A stretch of 45,582 nt of DNA from the NCBI GenBank assembly GCA_017992885.1, contig JAGONT010000019.1:1-45582 (forward strand). The letters run 5' to 3'. The position numbers and the translations under genes were made by a program. Numbering within the stretch: position 1 is the stretch's first letter; the number at the start of each line of letters is the position of its first letter. Shown here one piece after another: positions 1-8,391 of the stretch. The DNA is from Alphaproteobacteria bacterium. Its GTDB lineage: Bacteria > Pseudomonadota > Alphaproteobacteria > UBA9655. The notes under the pieces were generated by a model, which did not search any database, was not told the DNA's origin, and saw only the letters and a list, made by a program, of their open reading frames with translations.

Positions 1-80
1 AACTCACTTCAAAAGTATACCTGGCGTATACCCGAAGATTTCTGATAAAATTTGAGAAGACGAAAAAGTGAAGAAACACA

Positions 81-130
81 TGGTGCCGAAGAGGTGAATC
101 GAACACCCGACCTACTGATTACGAATCTGT
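81..130 (-). tRNA. 3' half of tRNA-Thr(CGU), truncated; probable attachment-site scar
   Basis: Read on the minus strand, the segment ends in CCA at 81. It shows a 7-nt acceptor 3' strand plus discriminator A, a T arm with loop TTCGATT between GGGTG and CACCT, a 5-nt variable loop, and an anticodon loop TTCGTAA with anticodon CGT (plus-strand 121-123). The 3' anticodon stem TCAGT is present, but its partner ACAGA pairs imperfectly. Beyond about 130 the sequence turns AT-rich, with no D arm or acceptor 5' strand. It is therefore half a tRNA, not a gene. Duplicated tRNA 3' ends mark integration by tyrosine recombinases. The orientation puts the element to the right and the host chromosome to the left of 81. 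Confidence 0.8.
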
Positions 131-171
131 ATTTTAATTTCATTTTTTATCTATATTATTCAACAACTTAA

Positions 172-387
172 TTAAGAATTTTTAGGCCTAAATTTTTCAA
201 TTGTCGCCATTCTGTCACCTGGCGAATATTCCCATATGGTTTTGGACATCTTATCCAACTTTTTTTGAAATCTAAAATAAATTTTTCCACCTTTATGGTT
301 GTCTCCTATCGTATCCCAGGTCCACCATTTTGATATTTCCTCGACAGGGCCTAAGGTTTCAAACACTTTTACTGGGCGTTCAGGAAG
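172..387 (-). pseudogene. Short degenerate fragment, perhaps C-terminal remnant of an ImuB-like Y-family polymerase
   Basis: An open frame of about 71 codons follows a stop. It begins LPERPVKV and continues into FETLGPVEEI, then a region with FRFQKKLDKM. The only in-frame start is a GTG at 366, without a clear ribosome binding site. The LPERPvk...PVEEI pattern and the following basic strand resemble the tail of ImuB-type proteins, but the terminal WW-containing motif of that family is not intact. I treat it as a remnant next to the integration scar. A small hypothetical gene is the alternative. Confidence 0.25.
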
Positions 388-481
388 CTATACTAAATTG
401 TCTAAACGCTGCTACTTTATTTCCTAAAAGCATCCTATTAATGTTTAAATAATTTATCAGAGTTTAAGGCAAGGATTACAT

Positions 482-1933
482 TCATGACAAATCTTCTAGA
501 AACTCACTAAAGTCAATGACCTTCGTAAAATATCCACGATCAATTACATTCTCATCAACGCCATTAACATGAATGAGAACAGGCCAACAGGAAAATCTTC
601 GCGGTAAGATAAATCGATCTAATTTATCTTGCATTTCTTTTATAATCTCTGACTTTAACTCCTTCTGAGAAAACTTAATCTCGCAGGCAAATAAGGTATT
701 AAAGCGCGTCTGTATTAAATAATCGATTTGGCATCCTGGTGTTCTTGTAGTCTTTCTTTGAAAAAATGGATTATTCACAATAATATCTTCAGACTCTATT
801 TTAAGTCTCTCCCAGATCTTTTTCCTATTTTTTAAAACTAAGTTCTCAAATTGAAGTCCCAATATTGTCTTCCAACCAGGTAAGTTATCAATCTTTATAT
901 CTTTAAAGCTATCTTCTAAAATTTTATATGCATTCGGCTTTATGAATTTAAGATAAAACCTTAAGTAATTATCGCTTAAACGAAAGTGACTAAGTCGCAA
1001 TGGCTTTCCGGATTTAATGCTCCACGTATAATCACGAGTTATAAAACCAGATTGCATGAGATCATCAAGGTAAGTACTTAATGCCCCACTTTTTTGATAT
1101 TTCAAAGCTTTGGAAATTTCATTGAATTCTTTGGAACCCTCTGCAAGAGATTCAACAATAGGTTGATAAATTTCACTTCGTCTTTCAAATAAATCATGGA
1201 AAATAAGATCGAACTCTTTAAACAAAATTCCATCTTTTAGAAAGCACAAGTTTTTGATGTTATCATCCGCATTAAGAGTCGATTGAATCTGCTCAATATA
1301 CCAAGGAATACCTCCTGAGACTGAAAGAAGCTTGAATTTTTCATAAATTGAACCCCGAAAACCCTGGAGATCTAAAAGCTTACTACAATCATTTAAAGGG
1401 AGCTCCTCTAAAGTTAAATAAAGAGAGATCCTCCCAAAAAAAGCGGTGCTACTGATAATATTTTTTTCAATCCAGGTTGATACGGATCCACAAAAAATAA
1501 GAACAAGGTGAGGATTCTTTTTAAATTCTAAGTCCCATGCATTTTTAAGTTTTCCAAGAAATAGAGGATCTTTCGACCCCATCCATGAAATCTCATCAAA
1601 CAATATGACAACTTGCCTCTCAAAGGTAAATCGGGTTAATAAGCTAAAGAGATCTGACCAATCTTGAGCTTGAATGCTAGGGAGTCCCACTTGAGCACCA
1701 AGTTGCCTAGCAAACACATCCCTTTGAGATTGTGCTGTTGTCCCTTCTATAGGTGGAATTCCTGAAAAAACTAAAAAACGTTTTCCCTTAGCAAATTCTT
1801 CCACTAAACGACTCTTGCCGATGCGTCGTCTTCCTTTCACAACAACCAAGCTTGCAGATTTTTTTCCAAGAAGGGAGTTTAGTCGCTCAAGCTCATCTTT
1901 TCTTCCCACGAATACAGGGCTAGTATCGGTCAT
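482..1933 (-). CDS. AAA+ ATPase of the archaeal-type/DUF234 family with C-terminal nuclease-like domain
   Basis: 483-residue protein. The ATPase domain has Walker A GRRRIGKS (34-41) and Walker B VILFDE (about 109-114). A winged-helix segment lies around 255-300. The C-terminal region has D404 followed by E418-x-K420, a PD-(D/E)xK-like arrangement known for the DUF234 domain that follows these ATPases. The start is taken at ATG 1933, which has an AAGGAA site 7 nt upstream; a GTG at 1951 would add six residues and overlap the ribosome binding site. Biological roles in this family are mostly unknown, and mobile-element or defence contexts are frequent. It stands alone as a transcription unit behind two palindromes (1946-1979 and 2000-2033). 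Confidence 0.75.
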   Translation of the reverse strand: MTDTSPVFVGRKDELERLNSLLGKKSASLVVVKGRRRIGKSRLVEEFAKGKRFLVFSGIPPIEGTTAQSQRDVFARQLGAQVGLPSIQAQDWSDLFSLLTRFTFERQVVILFDEISWMGSKDPLFLGKLKNAWDLEFKKNPHLVLIFCGSVSTWIEKNIISSTAFFGRISLYLTLEELPLNDCSKLLDLQGFRGSIYEKFKLLSVSGGIPWYIEQIQSTLNADDNIKNLCFLKDGILFKEFDLIFHDLFERRSEIYQPIVESLAEGSKEFNEISKALKYQKSGALSTYLDDLMQSGFITRDYTWSIKSGKPLRLSHFRLSDNYLRFYLKFIKPNAYKILEDSFKDIKIDNLPGWKTILGLQFENLVLKNRKKIWERLKIESEDIIVNNPFFQRKTTRTPGCQIDYLIQTRFNTLFACEIKFSQKELKSEIIKEMQDKLDRFILPRRFSCWPVLIHVNGVDENVIDRGYFTKVIDFSEFLEDLS

Positions 1934-1945
1934 ATGGTATTTCCT

Positions 1946-1979
1946 TATCACATTAGAGACAATTGTACATAATGTGATA
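1946..1979. promoter_or_regulatory. 34-bp palindrome, candidate operator next to ATPase start
   Basis: Arms TATCACATTA (1946-1955) and TAATGTGATA (1970-1979) are perfect inverted repeats around a 14-bp spacer. The spacer itself contains the concentric palindrome ACAATTGT (1959-1966). The site begins 12 bp upstream of the ATG at 1933, so bound protein would cover the leader or promoter. It shares design with the palindrome at 2000-2033. Confidence 0.6.
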
Positions 1980-1999
1980 TAATTTTAATACACAAAACT

Positions 2000-2033
2000 T
2001 ATCACAAAACGTGCATTTACATATTTTGTGATA
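2000..2033. promoter_or_regulatory. Second 34-bp palindrome, candidate operator
   Basis: Arms TATCACAAAA (2000-2009) and TTTTGTGATA (2024-2033) are perfect inverted repeats with the same 14-bp spacing as the site at 1946-1979. The centres are 54 bp apart, close to five helical turns, so the two sites would face the same side of the DNA. The site lies between the ATPase gene and the end of the SWIM gene. Confidence 0.6.
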
Positions 2034-2050
2034 TTTCCGTTGTGTCACTT

Positions 2051-2872
2051 CTATTTTTTGATATGGGTTTTAGCTCTCTTTGAGGAGATCTTTTTAGGTT
2101 GAATGAGGTTCTTTTTTCTTAAGGGTTCTTTTTTTACTTTGCTGTCGAGATAAATAATGGAGGGAGGTTCCCCTTCAATATCAATTCCAAAGAGAGAAGA
2201 CAGATCCCCTGTCAATCTTGTGTCTTGGTCAGAAGTTTCTTTTGATAAGCTTGATGAGCTTGCCTTCGCAATAAGGTCGGTATGGTTTACATCTCGCAAA
2301 GTAAACAGATCTTCAGGATGCTCATCAAGGTGTGCGCCTACACCATAAAGAGCGGCGGCGACGTGTTTACACATATCTGCGTAGTCATAGCACGAGCAAT
2401 CGAGTTTTATGTCTTTAAAATCTGGAAAAAGGCCTCTCTCTTGATGGGTAATAATTTCCATCACGCCTTTAGAAAACTTTCCCTGCAAGAGCTCAATTAA
2501 AGAATCAATTTTACCCGCGCACTCGTTCACAAGGGCCTCCCACTTTTGTGTAGGAACAGGGTCGATCTCAATAATAACCGTATAAATTGATGAGCCGCTG
2601 ACTAAGGCTCTGATCTCCCCAGCATTGAGTTTGAGATCAATGACAGAACCATTTCGAACGTATGTGCGACCTCGTGGCAATCGATTCTCATAATCACTGT
2701 AAGATTCAAGGTGTTTACACCAGGCCTTGCCCCAGAAGGTTTTTGCAATAGTACGCCCTTCTATAACAACGGGTTTAACGTAGTGTCCTTTTTTGGTGAG
2801 GGAAGACACTTTTTTTGCAGCTTTTTTCTTTCTCTCCGCAACAGGTACGTATGGAGGGTATCCCCAGCTCAT
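2051..2872 (-). CDS. SWIM zinc-finger protein (YwqB-like partner of SNF2 helicase)
   Basis: 273 residues. The SWIM motif CxC-x(n)-CxH is visible as C159-S-C161 ... C168-K-H170. The N-terminus MSWGYPPYVPVAER is typical of SWIM proteins encoded beside SNF2 ATPases. The start at 2872 is set by AAGGAGGT about 10 nt upstream; the longer reading from 2905 would swallow that site. It follows the SNF2 gene by 32 bp in the same direction. SWIM domains bind DNA or proteins, and the neighbouring pair suggests the two act together on DNA, as inferred for ywqA/ywqB of Bacillus. The C-terminal 30 residues are lysine-rich. Confidence 0.8.
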   Translation of the reverse strand: MSWGYPPYVPVAERKKKAAKKVSSLTKKGHYVKPVVIEGRTIAKTFWGKAWCKHLESYSDYENRLPRGRTYVRNGSVIDLKLNAGEIRALVSGSSIYTVIIEIDPVPTQKWEALVNECAGKIDSLIELLQGKFSKGVMEIITHQERGLFPDFKDIKLDCSCYDYADMCKHVAAALYGVGAHLDEHPEDLFTLRDVNHTDLIAKASSSSLSKETSDQDTRLTGDLSSLFGIDIEGEPPSIIYLDSKVKKEPLRKKNLIQPKKISSKRAKTHIKK

Positions 2873-2904
2873 GATGATTATTACCTCCTTTAAAGAGACC
2901 ATCA

Positions 2905-5718
2905 TTAGCTTTCTCCAAGAACACGATGAATGTCAAGCGTTACAATATTGAGGAGATCCTCATTACTTAATTCTGTTAAGTTTGTCTCTTTTTCTGGTGT
3001 TAACAACTCATCTGAAAGATCTTTCTTTGAGCTGAGCAGATCATCAATCTTTTCTTCAATCGTTCCTTGGCAGATAAACTTATGAACAAGTACATTCTTT
3101 TTTTGGCCAATACGATAGGCACGATCTGTCGCTTGATTTTCTACAGCGGGATTCCACCATCGATCAAAGTGAATTACATGGGCTGCATTGGTTAGATTAA
3201 GTCCCGTTCCCCCTGCTTTCAAAGATAAAATGAAAAAAGGGAACCCTTGCTCTTGCTGGAAAGCTTCCACCAATTTGGATCGTTCTTTGATCGCTGTTTG
3301 TCCGTGAAGAGTGAGCCCTTCCTGCCCAAACAAACCTGAAAGAAATTCACTCAACGCAGGAATAATTTCACGAAACTGGGTAAAAACAAGAACTTTTTCC
3401 TGTTTTTCTTTGATGGGCTCACAAATTTCCTTAAGGCGGATAAATTTACCGCTCTCTTTTTCTTCATACTGACCATGCCCTAACCATTGGCTCGGATGAT
3501 TACAAATTTGTTTAAAGCGTGTGAGATAGGACAACACAAGACCCCGACGTTGAATTCCATCCATATCTTGTTTAAGTTGGTTTGAGAGTTCATTAAGGGC
3601 ATGCTGATAAAGGGCTATCTGCTGCTTTGTGAGAGCACAATAAGCCTTTACCTCTGTCTTATCGGGTAGATCAGCAATGATCTGTTTGTCACTCTTAAGG
3701 CGTCTTAAAACATAAGGACTGACAAGGTGACGAACAGCTGCATAGAAGCGTCCTGCCCCATCCTCTCCTTTTTCTTCTGAACGCTTAAGCGTTTGTTTTC
3801 CATAGTCAGAAAACACACGACTCGATCCTAAAAGCCCAGGAGCCACAAAATCAAATAACGACCATAGATCCAAGAGACGATTTTCAACGGGTGTCCCTGT
3901 CAAAGCAAAGCGAACTTGGCTTGTCAGTTTCTTAATGGCTTGTGTTTGTTTTGCAGTCGGGTTTTTAATGCTTTGGGCTTCATCAAGGACAACAATATTC
4001 CAAGAGATCTGACTGAGCCAAGAAAGACGATGGGCATGAGCGTACGTTGTGATGACAAGATCTATGTTCGATAAGTCAGGAGTATCTGTTACTTTTATAA
4101 ACTCAGCATTTAAAGCAGAGCTGTGTGCAATCCATATGTTAAGGTCAGGCGTAAATTTGCTGATTTCAGCCTGCCAGTTTCCTAAAAGAGAGGCAGGAAG
4201 GATCAAGAGGCTTGGTTGTCTTTTGTCCCCAGTAGAAAGATGTTTCACAAGTAAGAGTAAGGCTAAAATCTGAACGGTTTTTCCAAGCCCCATATCATCT
4301 GCAAGGCATCCCCCTAAACGAAGACTATAAAGCCACCATAGCCACTGTACGCCGGCTTGTTGATAGGGGCGTAGATCTGCGAGGAGGTGTTCTCGTAAAA
4401 TGACGTGTAAATTTTGAACCTCTGATTGCTCTGGATGACGGAGTTTAGAGAGGGTCTCATTCAACCATGGACCTTCAATCACTTTTGACCATTCAGCCAC
4501 ATCTTCAAGAGAGGCTTCTGTTATTTGTGGCTCAAAAGCTCCCGCTAAAAGACGAAGACCTTCTGTAAAAGAAAGGCCTTCTCTTTTGACTTGTTTTTCC
4601 ACCTGTTTCCAATGGGAAAGGACTTGCTTGAGCTTATCATTATCAACTTCCACCCATTGGCCTTTAATTTGTACCAGTTTGCCTTGGGTTTGGATGAGAG
4701 TTTCTAACTCCTTTAAGGTGAGTTCCTCACCATCAGGAAGGGCAAACCCCATGTTAAAGTCTAGCAAAGCATCGAGTCCTACAGTGCTCCCACTCACATT
4801 ACCTATGGCAACGGTGACTTGAGGTCGAGGGGGCCGTTTAGGATTCCACCAATTAGGAATCTTCACCACTACCCCTGCTTCTTCAATCAAAGGGATATCT
4901 TTAAGAAAGTGGTGAGCTTCACGTGCGGTCCAAGCCAAAGGTTTAAATATCGATCCACTGTCTACTAGTTTCTTAACAAACGAGCTTTTCTCAGCAGATC
5001 TTTGTACAGGGAGAAGTAATGAAAGAAGATGGGAGCGTTTTTGCTCTCCTGAATATTCTTTTAAGGCGCGTTCCAAGGGTAAATGTTTTACATCGTGATG
5101 CTTAAGTTGAGCATTCTCTGTATTCGAGAAACGGGTTGTATAGGTGGCTAAAAAAGCAAAGGGATGAGTTAAGTTTGCTTTATTTTCTGCAAGATGAAAA
5201 CAGACACGTCCTACTTTATTCCAAGCAAGGTTATAGGTCATAAGATAATTTTGTACGCTATCCCCTTCAAAGGAAGAGACTTCTTCTAAAAAGGCTTGAG
5301 AAAGATCACGCCAAAGCCCAATCATGATTTCAGAACTTAAATACTCTCCTCCACGCATAAAAGGAGCGCGTTCTAAGTAGGATTCAAATTCATTTAAAGG
5401 GGGAAAAAACTGCAAAACGTCTTCAGAGGAGAATTTTTCTAATCCCGAAAGCTTACTGACCTCAGTCACAAATAGTTTAGAAAATATCTGCCAATAGGCA
5501 AGACTCGGTGGAAGAGTCACCCCAAAATCTGTAACTCCTAAGCGTAAAAGTCCAATGGCACTCCCGCTTGCAAAAGAATCTTTTATTTTATTGGCAACGC
5601 TCAAAAGAACGGTTTCTTCATTCTCAGAATCACAGTAAAGATAAAGATGACCTGCTGGAGAAAGAGAAAGGCTTAAGGGAGCGAATAAATTCTTATTTTC
5701 TATAGCAACCTCAGTCAC
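2905..5718 (-). CDS. SNF2-family DNA-dependent ATPase/helicase
   Basis: 937 residues with a complete Swi2/Snf2 motor: motif I DDMGLGKT near residue 475, motif II DEAQ near 579, motif III LTGTPVENRLLDLW shortly after, and motif VI QATDRAYRIGQ near 866. The first 430 or so residues are a long family-specific N-terminal region with no motif I can name. The family translocates on double-stranded DNA. Bacterial members (RapA, YwqA types) act in transcription or repair, and others lie in defence islands. The start overlaps the stop of the upstream 66-residue gene by 8 bp, and the SWIM gene follows, so the three form one operon. Confidence 0.9.
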   Translation of the reverse strand: MTEVAIENKNLFAPLSLSLSPAGHLYLYCDSENEETVLLSVANKIKDSFASGSAIGLLRLGVTDFGVTLPPSLAYWQIFSKLFVTEVSKLSGLEKFSSEDVLQFFPPLNEFESYLERAPFMRGGEYLSSEIMIGLWRDLSQAFLEEVSSFEGDSVQNYLMTYNLAWNKVGRVCFHLAENKANLTHPFAFLATYTTRFSNTENAQLKHHDVKHLPLERALKEYSGEQKRSHLLSLLLPVQRSAEKSSFVKKLVDSGSIFKPLAWTAREAHHFLKDIPLIEEAGVVVKIPNWWNPKRPPRPQVTVAIGNVSGSTVGLDALLDFNMGFALPDGEELTLKELETLIQTQGKLVQIKGQWVEVDNDKLKQVLSHWKQVEKQVKREGLSFTEGLRLLAGAFEPQITEASLEDVAEWSKVIEGPWLNETLSKLRHPEQSEVQNLHVILREHLLADLRPYQQAGVQWLWWLYSLRLGGCLADDMGLGKTVQILALLLLVKHLSTGDKRQPSLLILPASLLGNWQAEISKFTPDLNIWIAHSSALNAEFIKVTDTPDLSNIDLVITTYAHAHRLSWLSQISWNIVVLDEAQSIKNPTAKQTQAIKKLTSQVRFALTGTPVENRLLDLWSLFDFVAPGLLGSSRVFSDYGKQTLKRSEEKGEDGAGRFYAAVRHLVSPYVLRRLKSDKQIIADLPDKTEVKAYCALTKQQIALYQHALNELSNQLKQDMDGIQRRGLVLSYLTRFKQICNHPSQWLGHGQYEEKESGKFIRLKEICEPIKEKQEKVLVFTQFREIIPALSEFLSGLFGQEGLTLHGQTAIKERSKLVEAFQQEQGFPFFILSLKAGGTGLNLTNAAHVIHFDRWWNPAVENQATDRAYRIGQKKNVLVHKFICQGTIEEKIDDLLSSKKDLSDELLTPEKETNLTELSNEDLLNIVTLDIHRVLGES

Positions 5719-5908
5719 TTAAATCTTTTCTCGTATAAAGTGCGGATAAAGTTTGGGAGAGGCTCTTTCCAGGGTTCTTGCCTATGACTACTTTTCCTAA
5801 CTGACTTGGATTTAAACCCAATTTCTTAGCCATTTGAACGGTTACCTCTGAAAGGTGGTACTTCTTTTTTGCATCTTCCCATGCTTTTTGTTTTTTTACT
5901 TTCTGCAT
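5711..5908 (-). CDS. Small basic protein leading the SNF2/SWIM operon
   Basis: 66 residues, strongly basic at the N-terminus (MQKVKKQKAWEDAKKKYHL). The centre (VTVQMAKKLGLNPSQLGKV) reads as a helix-turn-helix-like segment. The start is chosen at 5908 because AAAGGGTG lies about 8 nt upstream; a longer reading to 5965 has no site. It overlaps the SNF2 start by 8 bp, so translation is probably coupled. Function unknown. A DNA-binding accessory or regulator of the operon is an inference from size, charge and position. Confidence 0.65.
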   Translation of the reverse strand: MQKVKKQKAWEDAKKKYHLSEVTVQMAKKLGLNPSQLGKVVIGKNPGKSLSQTLSALYTRKDLSD

Positions 5909-6069
5909 CAGATAACACCCTTTAAGCTCATTGAAAAGAATGGGTGGCTTTGTAAAATAAAACAAGAGCTCTTACTCTATCAAGGCCAAAAATCAGTAAC
6001 CGGAATAAGACAAAAGCGGTCTTAAAAAATTAGCTCTTTCCGTGTTCTAAGGCCCACTGCTTGTAAACT

Positions 6070-6282
6070 CTAACTCTGAAGAAGAATATGGTCAGGCTTT
6101 TTGCTGTATTTTTGATGCCACTCAATGTATTCGTCAACGGCATTCTGAAAAGCTTGTCGTGTGGCAAATATAGATTTACCTTGAAAAGTAATTAAATCAT
6201 GAGTGTTGACAACATTACCCTGAAAAATGTTTGTCTTTTCATCAAATAAATAATGGCCAATATAGCCTTTGTATTCTATCAT
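6070..6282 (-). CDS. HicB-like antitoxin, short form without DNA-binding tail; probable remnant
   Basis: 70 residues. The sequence IEYKGYIGHYLFDEKTNIF, then GNVVNTHDLITFQGKS and AVDEYIEWHQ, matches the RNase H-like half of HicB antitoxins. Full-length members continue for about 40 residues with a ribbon-helix-helix domain; here the frame stops after KPDHILLQS. In a different frame just downstream, VYKQWALEHGKS could be decayed tail sequence. No hicA toxin is readable upstream. An orphan antitoxin or pseudogene is the best reading. Confidence 0.6.
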   Translation of the reverse strand: MIEYKGYIGHYLFDEKTNIFQGNVVNTHDLITFQGKSIFATRQAFQNAVDEYIEWHQKYSKKPDHILLQS

Positions 6283-6792
6283 AGCTTTTATTTGTTAAGG
6301 TATGAATTGCACACATTTTACGTTTGAGATGCTTATGACCATTTGCCTATCCTTCCCCATAACAATTAAGCTTAGAAAACGTCTCCTTGTAAAATAACCA
6401 TACCAAAATTATCTACCCTGAACAATGCGGTTTTTATTTCTATTTTTTATTCATCTGTATTTTTAAAAAAATCCTATAAAAGCTTTTAGTTAAAAGTGTA
6501 CATTTTCACAGATATTTTTGTTTGTTTCAAAGTTATTGATTTTAGATAGTTTTTGGAGGAGAATGACAGGGCTTAAGAGAGGTAAAGGCTGCATTACTGA
6601 GATAAAACTTAAAAAAGTAGGTGCCTTCTGAAGCTTTCATGAATGATACTCATTGTTATTGTTCCTCTTTTCTCAAAAAATTACCAAGAATTAATACTTT
6701 TATTTTTTAGAGAAATTATTCGTTTGATTTTTTTCTGAATGAACCTGTAATATTAGTATAAAACAACAGACGGGAAGGGTCAGTCGTGCTTT
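6283..6792. other. AT-rich intergenic region with candidate promoter for the kinase/STAND operon
   Basis: About 510 bp with no convincing gene. A candidate sigma-70 promoter pointing right is TTGATT (6724-6729), an 18-bp spacer and TAATAT (6748-6753), about 40 bp upstream of the ATG at 6793. The purine-rich GGGAAGGG near 6772 is too far from the ATG to be a good ribosome binding site. The left part may hold debris of a lost hicA, but nothing recognisable remains. Confidence 0.4.
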
Positions 6793-8391
6793 ATGAGCAT
6801 TATCAAAGATTTTAAAGCATTGTTAAAACCTATATTAGATGGAACAATTTTGTTCGTTTTAGTCTCGCTTGTTTTTATTGCTTCTTGCGGTTTTTTTGAA
6901 TACCAACAATACCTCTCGGCTTATCAAAGGGACCAGCGAAAAGAAGTCAGCATTATTCGAGAGAAAACAAAAGCTTTTCTTGAAAAAATTCAAGAGTTAG
7001 CCGGGCTTACTAGTGACCGCATTATAGCCATGGATGGAGAGCCTCAACAAATTCGAGAGATTTTGATATCTACCTCCCGTTTATATGATCCTGGAGAAAT
7101 ACCAAAAATCCAGAAAATTTCTTATTATAAGCTCTCTGATCCTCCAAAGCTCATCACACGATATGAAGCAGCGCCTTTGGAGCCTCAAGCTTTCCCTGAG
7201 ATCCAGGATCTTAGCAATAAAACATCGGCTATATTTTACCAAGATTTTTTCTTAAGCAAATCCCTTGTTTTTAATAGTAAAGGTAAACTTGAGGGCGTTT
7301 TGGAAATTCACATTGCGTTATCAGAATTTAAAGCCTCTTTAGGGGTTTTGAAATATCTAACCTTTGATCCCTTAATTTCGCTTGCCGCAGAAAAAACTCA
7401 CTTCTTTCAAAAAGAGCCTTTTGCTCTTTATGGAAAAAATCCGCAAGTCTTGTGGAAGTTTGTTTCCTTAAATAAAGCTCGTTATGGCATTTTTATTGTT
7501 TATTTTTTCCTTTGTGTGTTTTGTTTTCTGCTGGGTATGACCTATTTTCGAAGAGATCTTCAAAAGATTTATAGAGCAAAGATTGAAACTCAAAACACTA
7601 ACATTAAAGTTTTAAACGCAGATCTTGTGAAATTACAAACAACTGTAGAAGAGACAAGAAAGAATTTTCAGAGATCTGAAGAAAAACGGAGAAGCCATGA
7701 TATAACCTGCAATTCATATAAAAAGATTCATTCTGATTTGAGCTTCTGGCAACAAGAACAGACTTTTCATATTTGCAAATGTTTAAATATTCTCACACAA
7801 AGTTATAAAGGCTCGAGTGCTGAGCTTTCGCCAGAACATCAATTAAAACTTCTTCGTTCTTGTCTACAGTCTGCCAATCTATTGGCCAATGGCCTCATAT
7901 CAAAAATGAAGAATGAACCTATAGTGATTAAAACATTACTTGAAAAAACAAAGTCTCTGTTTGCTGAGAAAATTTACACGTCTAAATTGAATATAGAGAT
8001 AGTTTGCGAGAACAATTTACACTTTGTTGGAGATCGATTTTTTACCCAATTCATTTTAGTGAACTTGTTAGGAAGAGCTGTTCATAGGGTTCCTAAAAAC
8101 GGAACCATTACTCTTACCTCAACAAGCCAAGATGACGGGATTCTTTTCGAGGTACAAGATAAAGGGTTTGTATTAGTTAATTCTTCAGAAAAACTTATTA
8201 AAAAATCCTTTGCTTTCCTTGCTGGAAAGGATGATTTCCAAAAAATATGCATCCAAAATGGCTTGAAATATCAATACTTGAGAGATGAAGAAAATTTCAA
8301 TCGCACGGCAATTTTTATACCTGTTACTTCTGAAAGAGAGCTTAAGAGCAATATCGTTGATTTATTTAGCAAAGAAGTTGATTTGACGTGA
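6793..8391 (+). CDS. Membrane histidine-kinase-like protein with degenerate catalytic domain
   Basis: 532 residues. Membrane helix 1 at about 16-37, an extracytoplasmic sensor region to about 229, helix 2 at about 231-252, then a coiled coil (about 257-310), a helical DHp-like region, and a HATPase-like domain from about 410. The N box is recognisable (FILVNLLGRAVHRVPKNG), but the key Asn of the usual N-A pair is Arg, and the G1 box DxGxG is reduced to DKGF. I see no canonical H-E phosphoacceptor motif. The protein is probably a non-catalytic sensor. The stop overlaps the GTG start of the STAND gene (GTGA), so the two products are made together. Confidence 0.65.
   Translation: MSIIKDFKALLKPILDGTILFVLVSLVFIASCGFFEYQQYLSAYQRDQRKEVSIIREKTKAFLEKIQELAGLTSDRIIAMDGEPQQIREILISTSRLYDPGEIPKIQKISYYKLSDPPKLITRYEAAPLEPQAFPEIQDLSNKTSAIFYQDFFLSKSLVFNSKGKLEGVLEIHIALSEFKASLGVLKYLTFDPLISLAAEKTHFFQKEPFALYGKNPQVLWKFVSLNKARYGIFIVYFFLCVFCFLLGMTYFRRDLQKIYRAKIETQNTNIKVLNADLVKLQTTVEETRKNFQRSEEKRRSHDITCNSYKKIHSDLSFWQQEQTFHICKCLNILTQSYKGSSAELSPEHQLKLLRSCLQSANLLANGLISKMKNEPIVIKTLLEKTKSLFAEKIYTSKLNIEIVCENNLHFVGDRFFTQFILVNLLGRAVHRVPKNGTITLTSTSQDDGILFEVQDKGFVLVNSSEKLIKKSFAFLAGKDDFQKICIQNGLKYQYLRDEENFNRTAIFIPVTSERELKSNIVDLFSKEVDLT

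Noticed and set aside
4049-4822. Plus-strand frames of 74-78 codons inside the SNF2 gene
   Set aside because: Antisense shadows of a clearly conserved helicase, with no ribosome binding sites.
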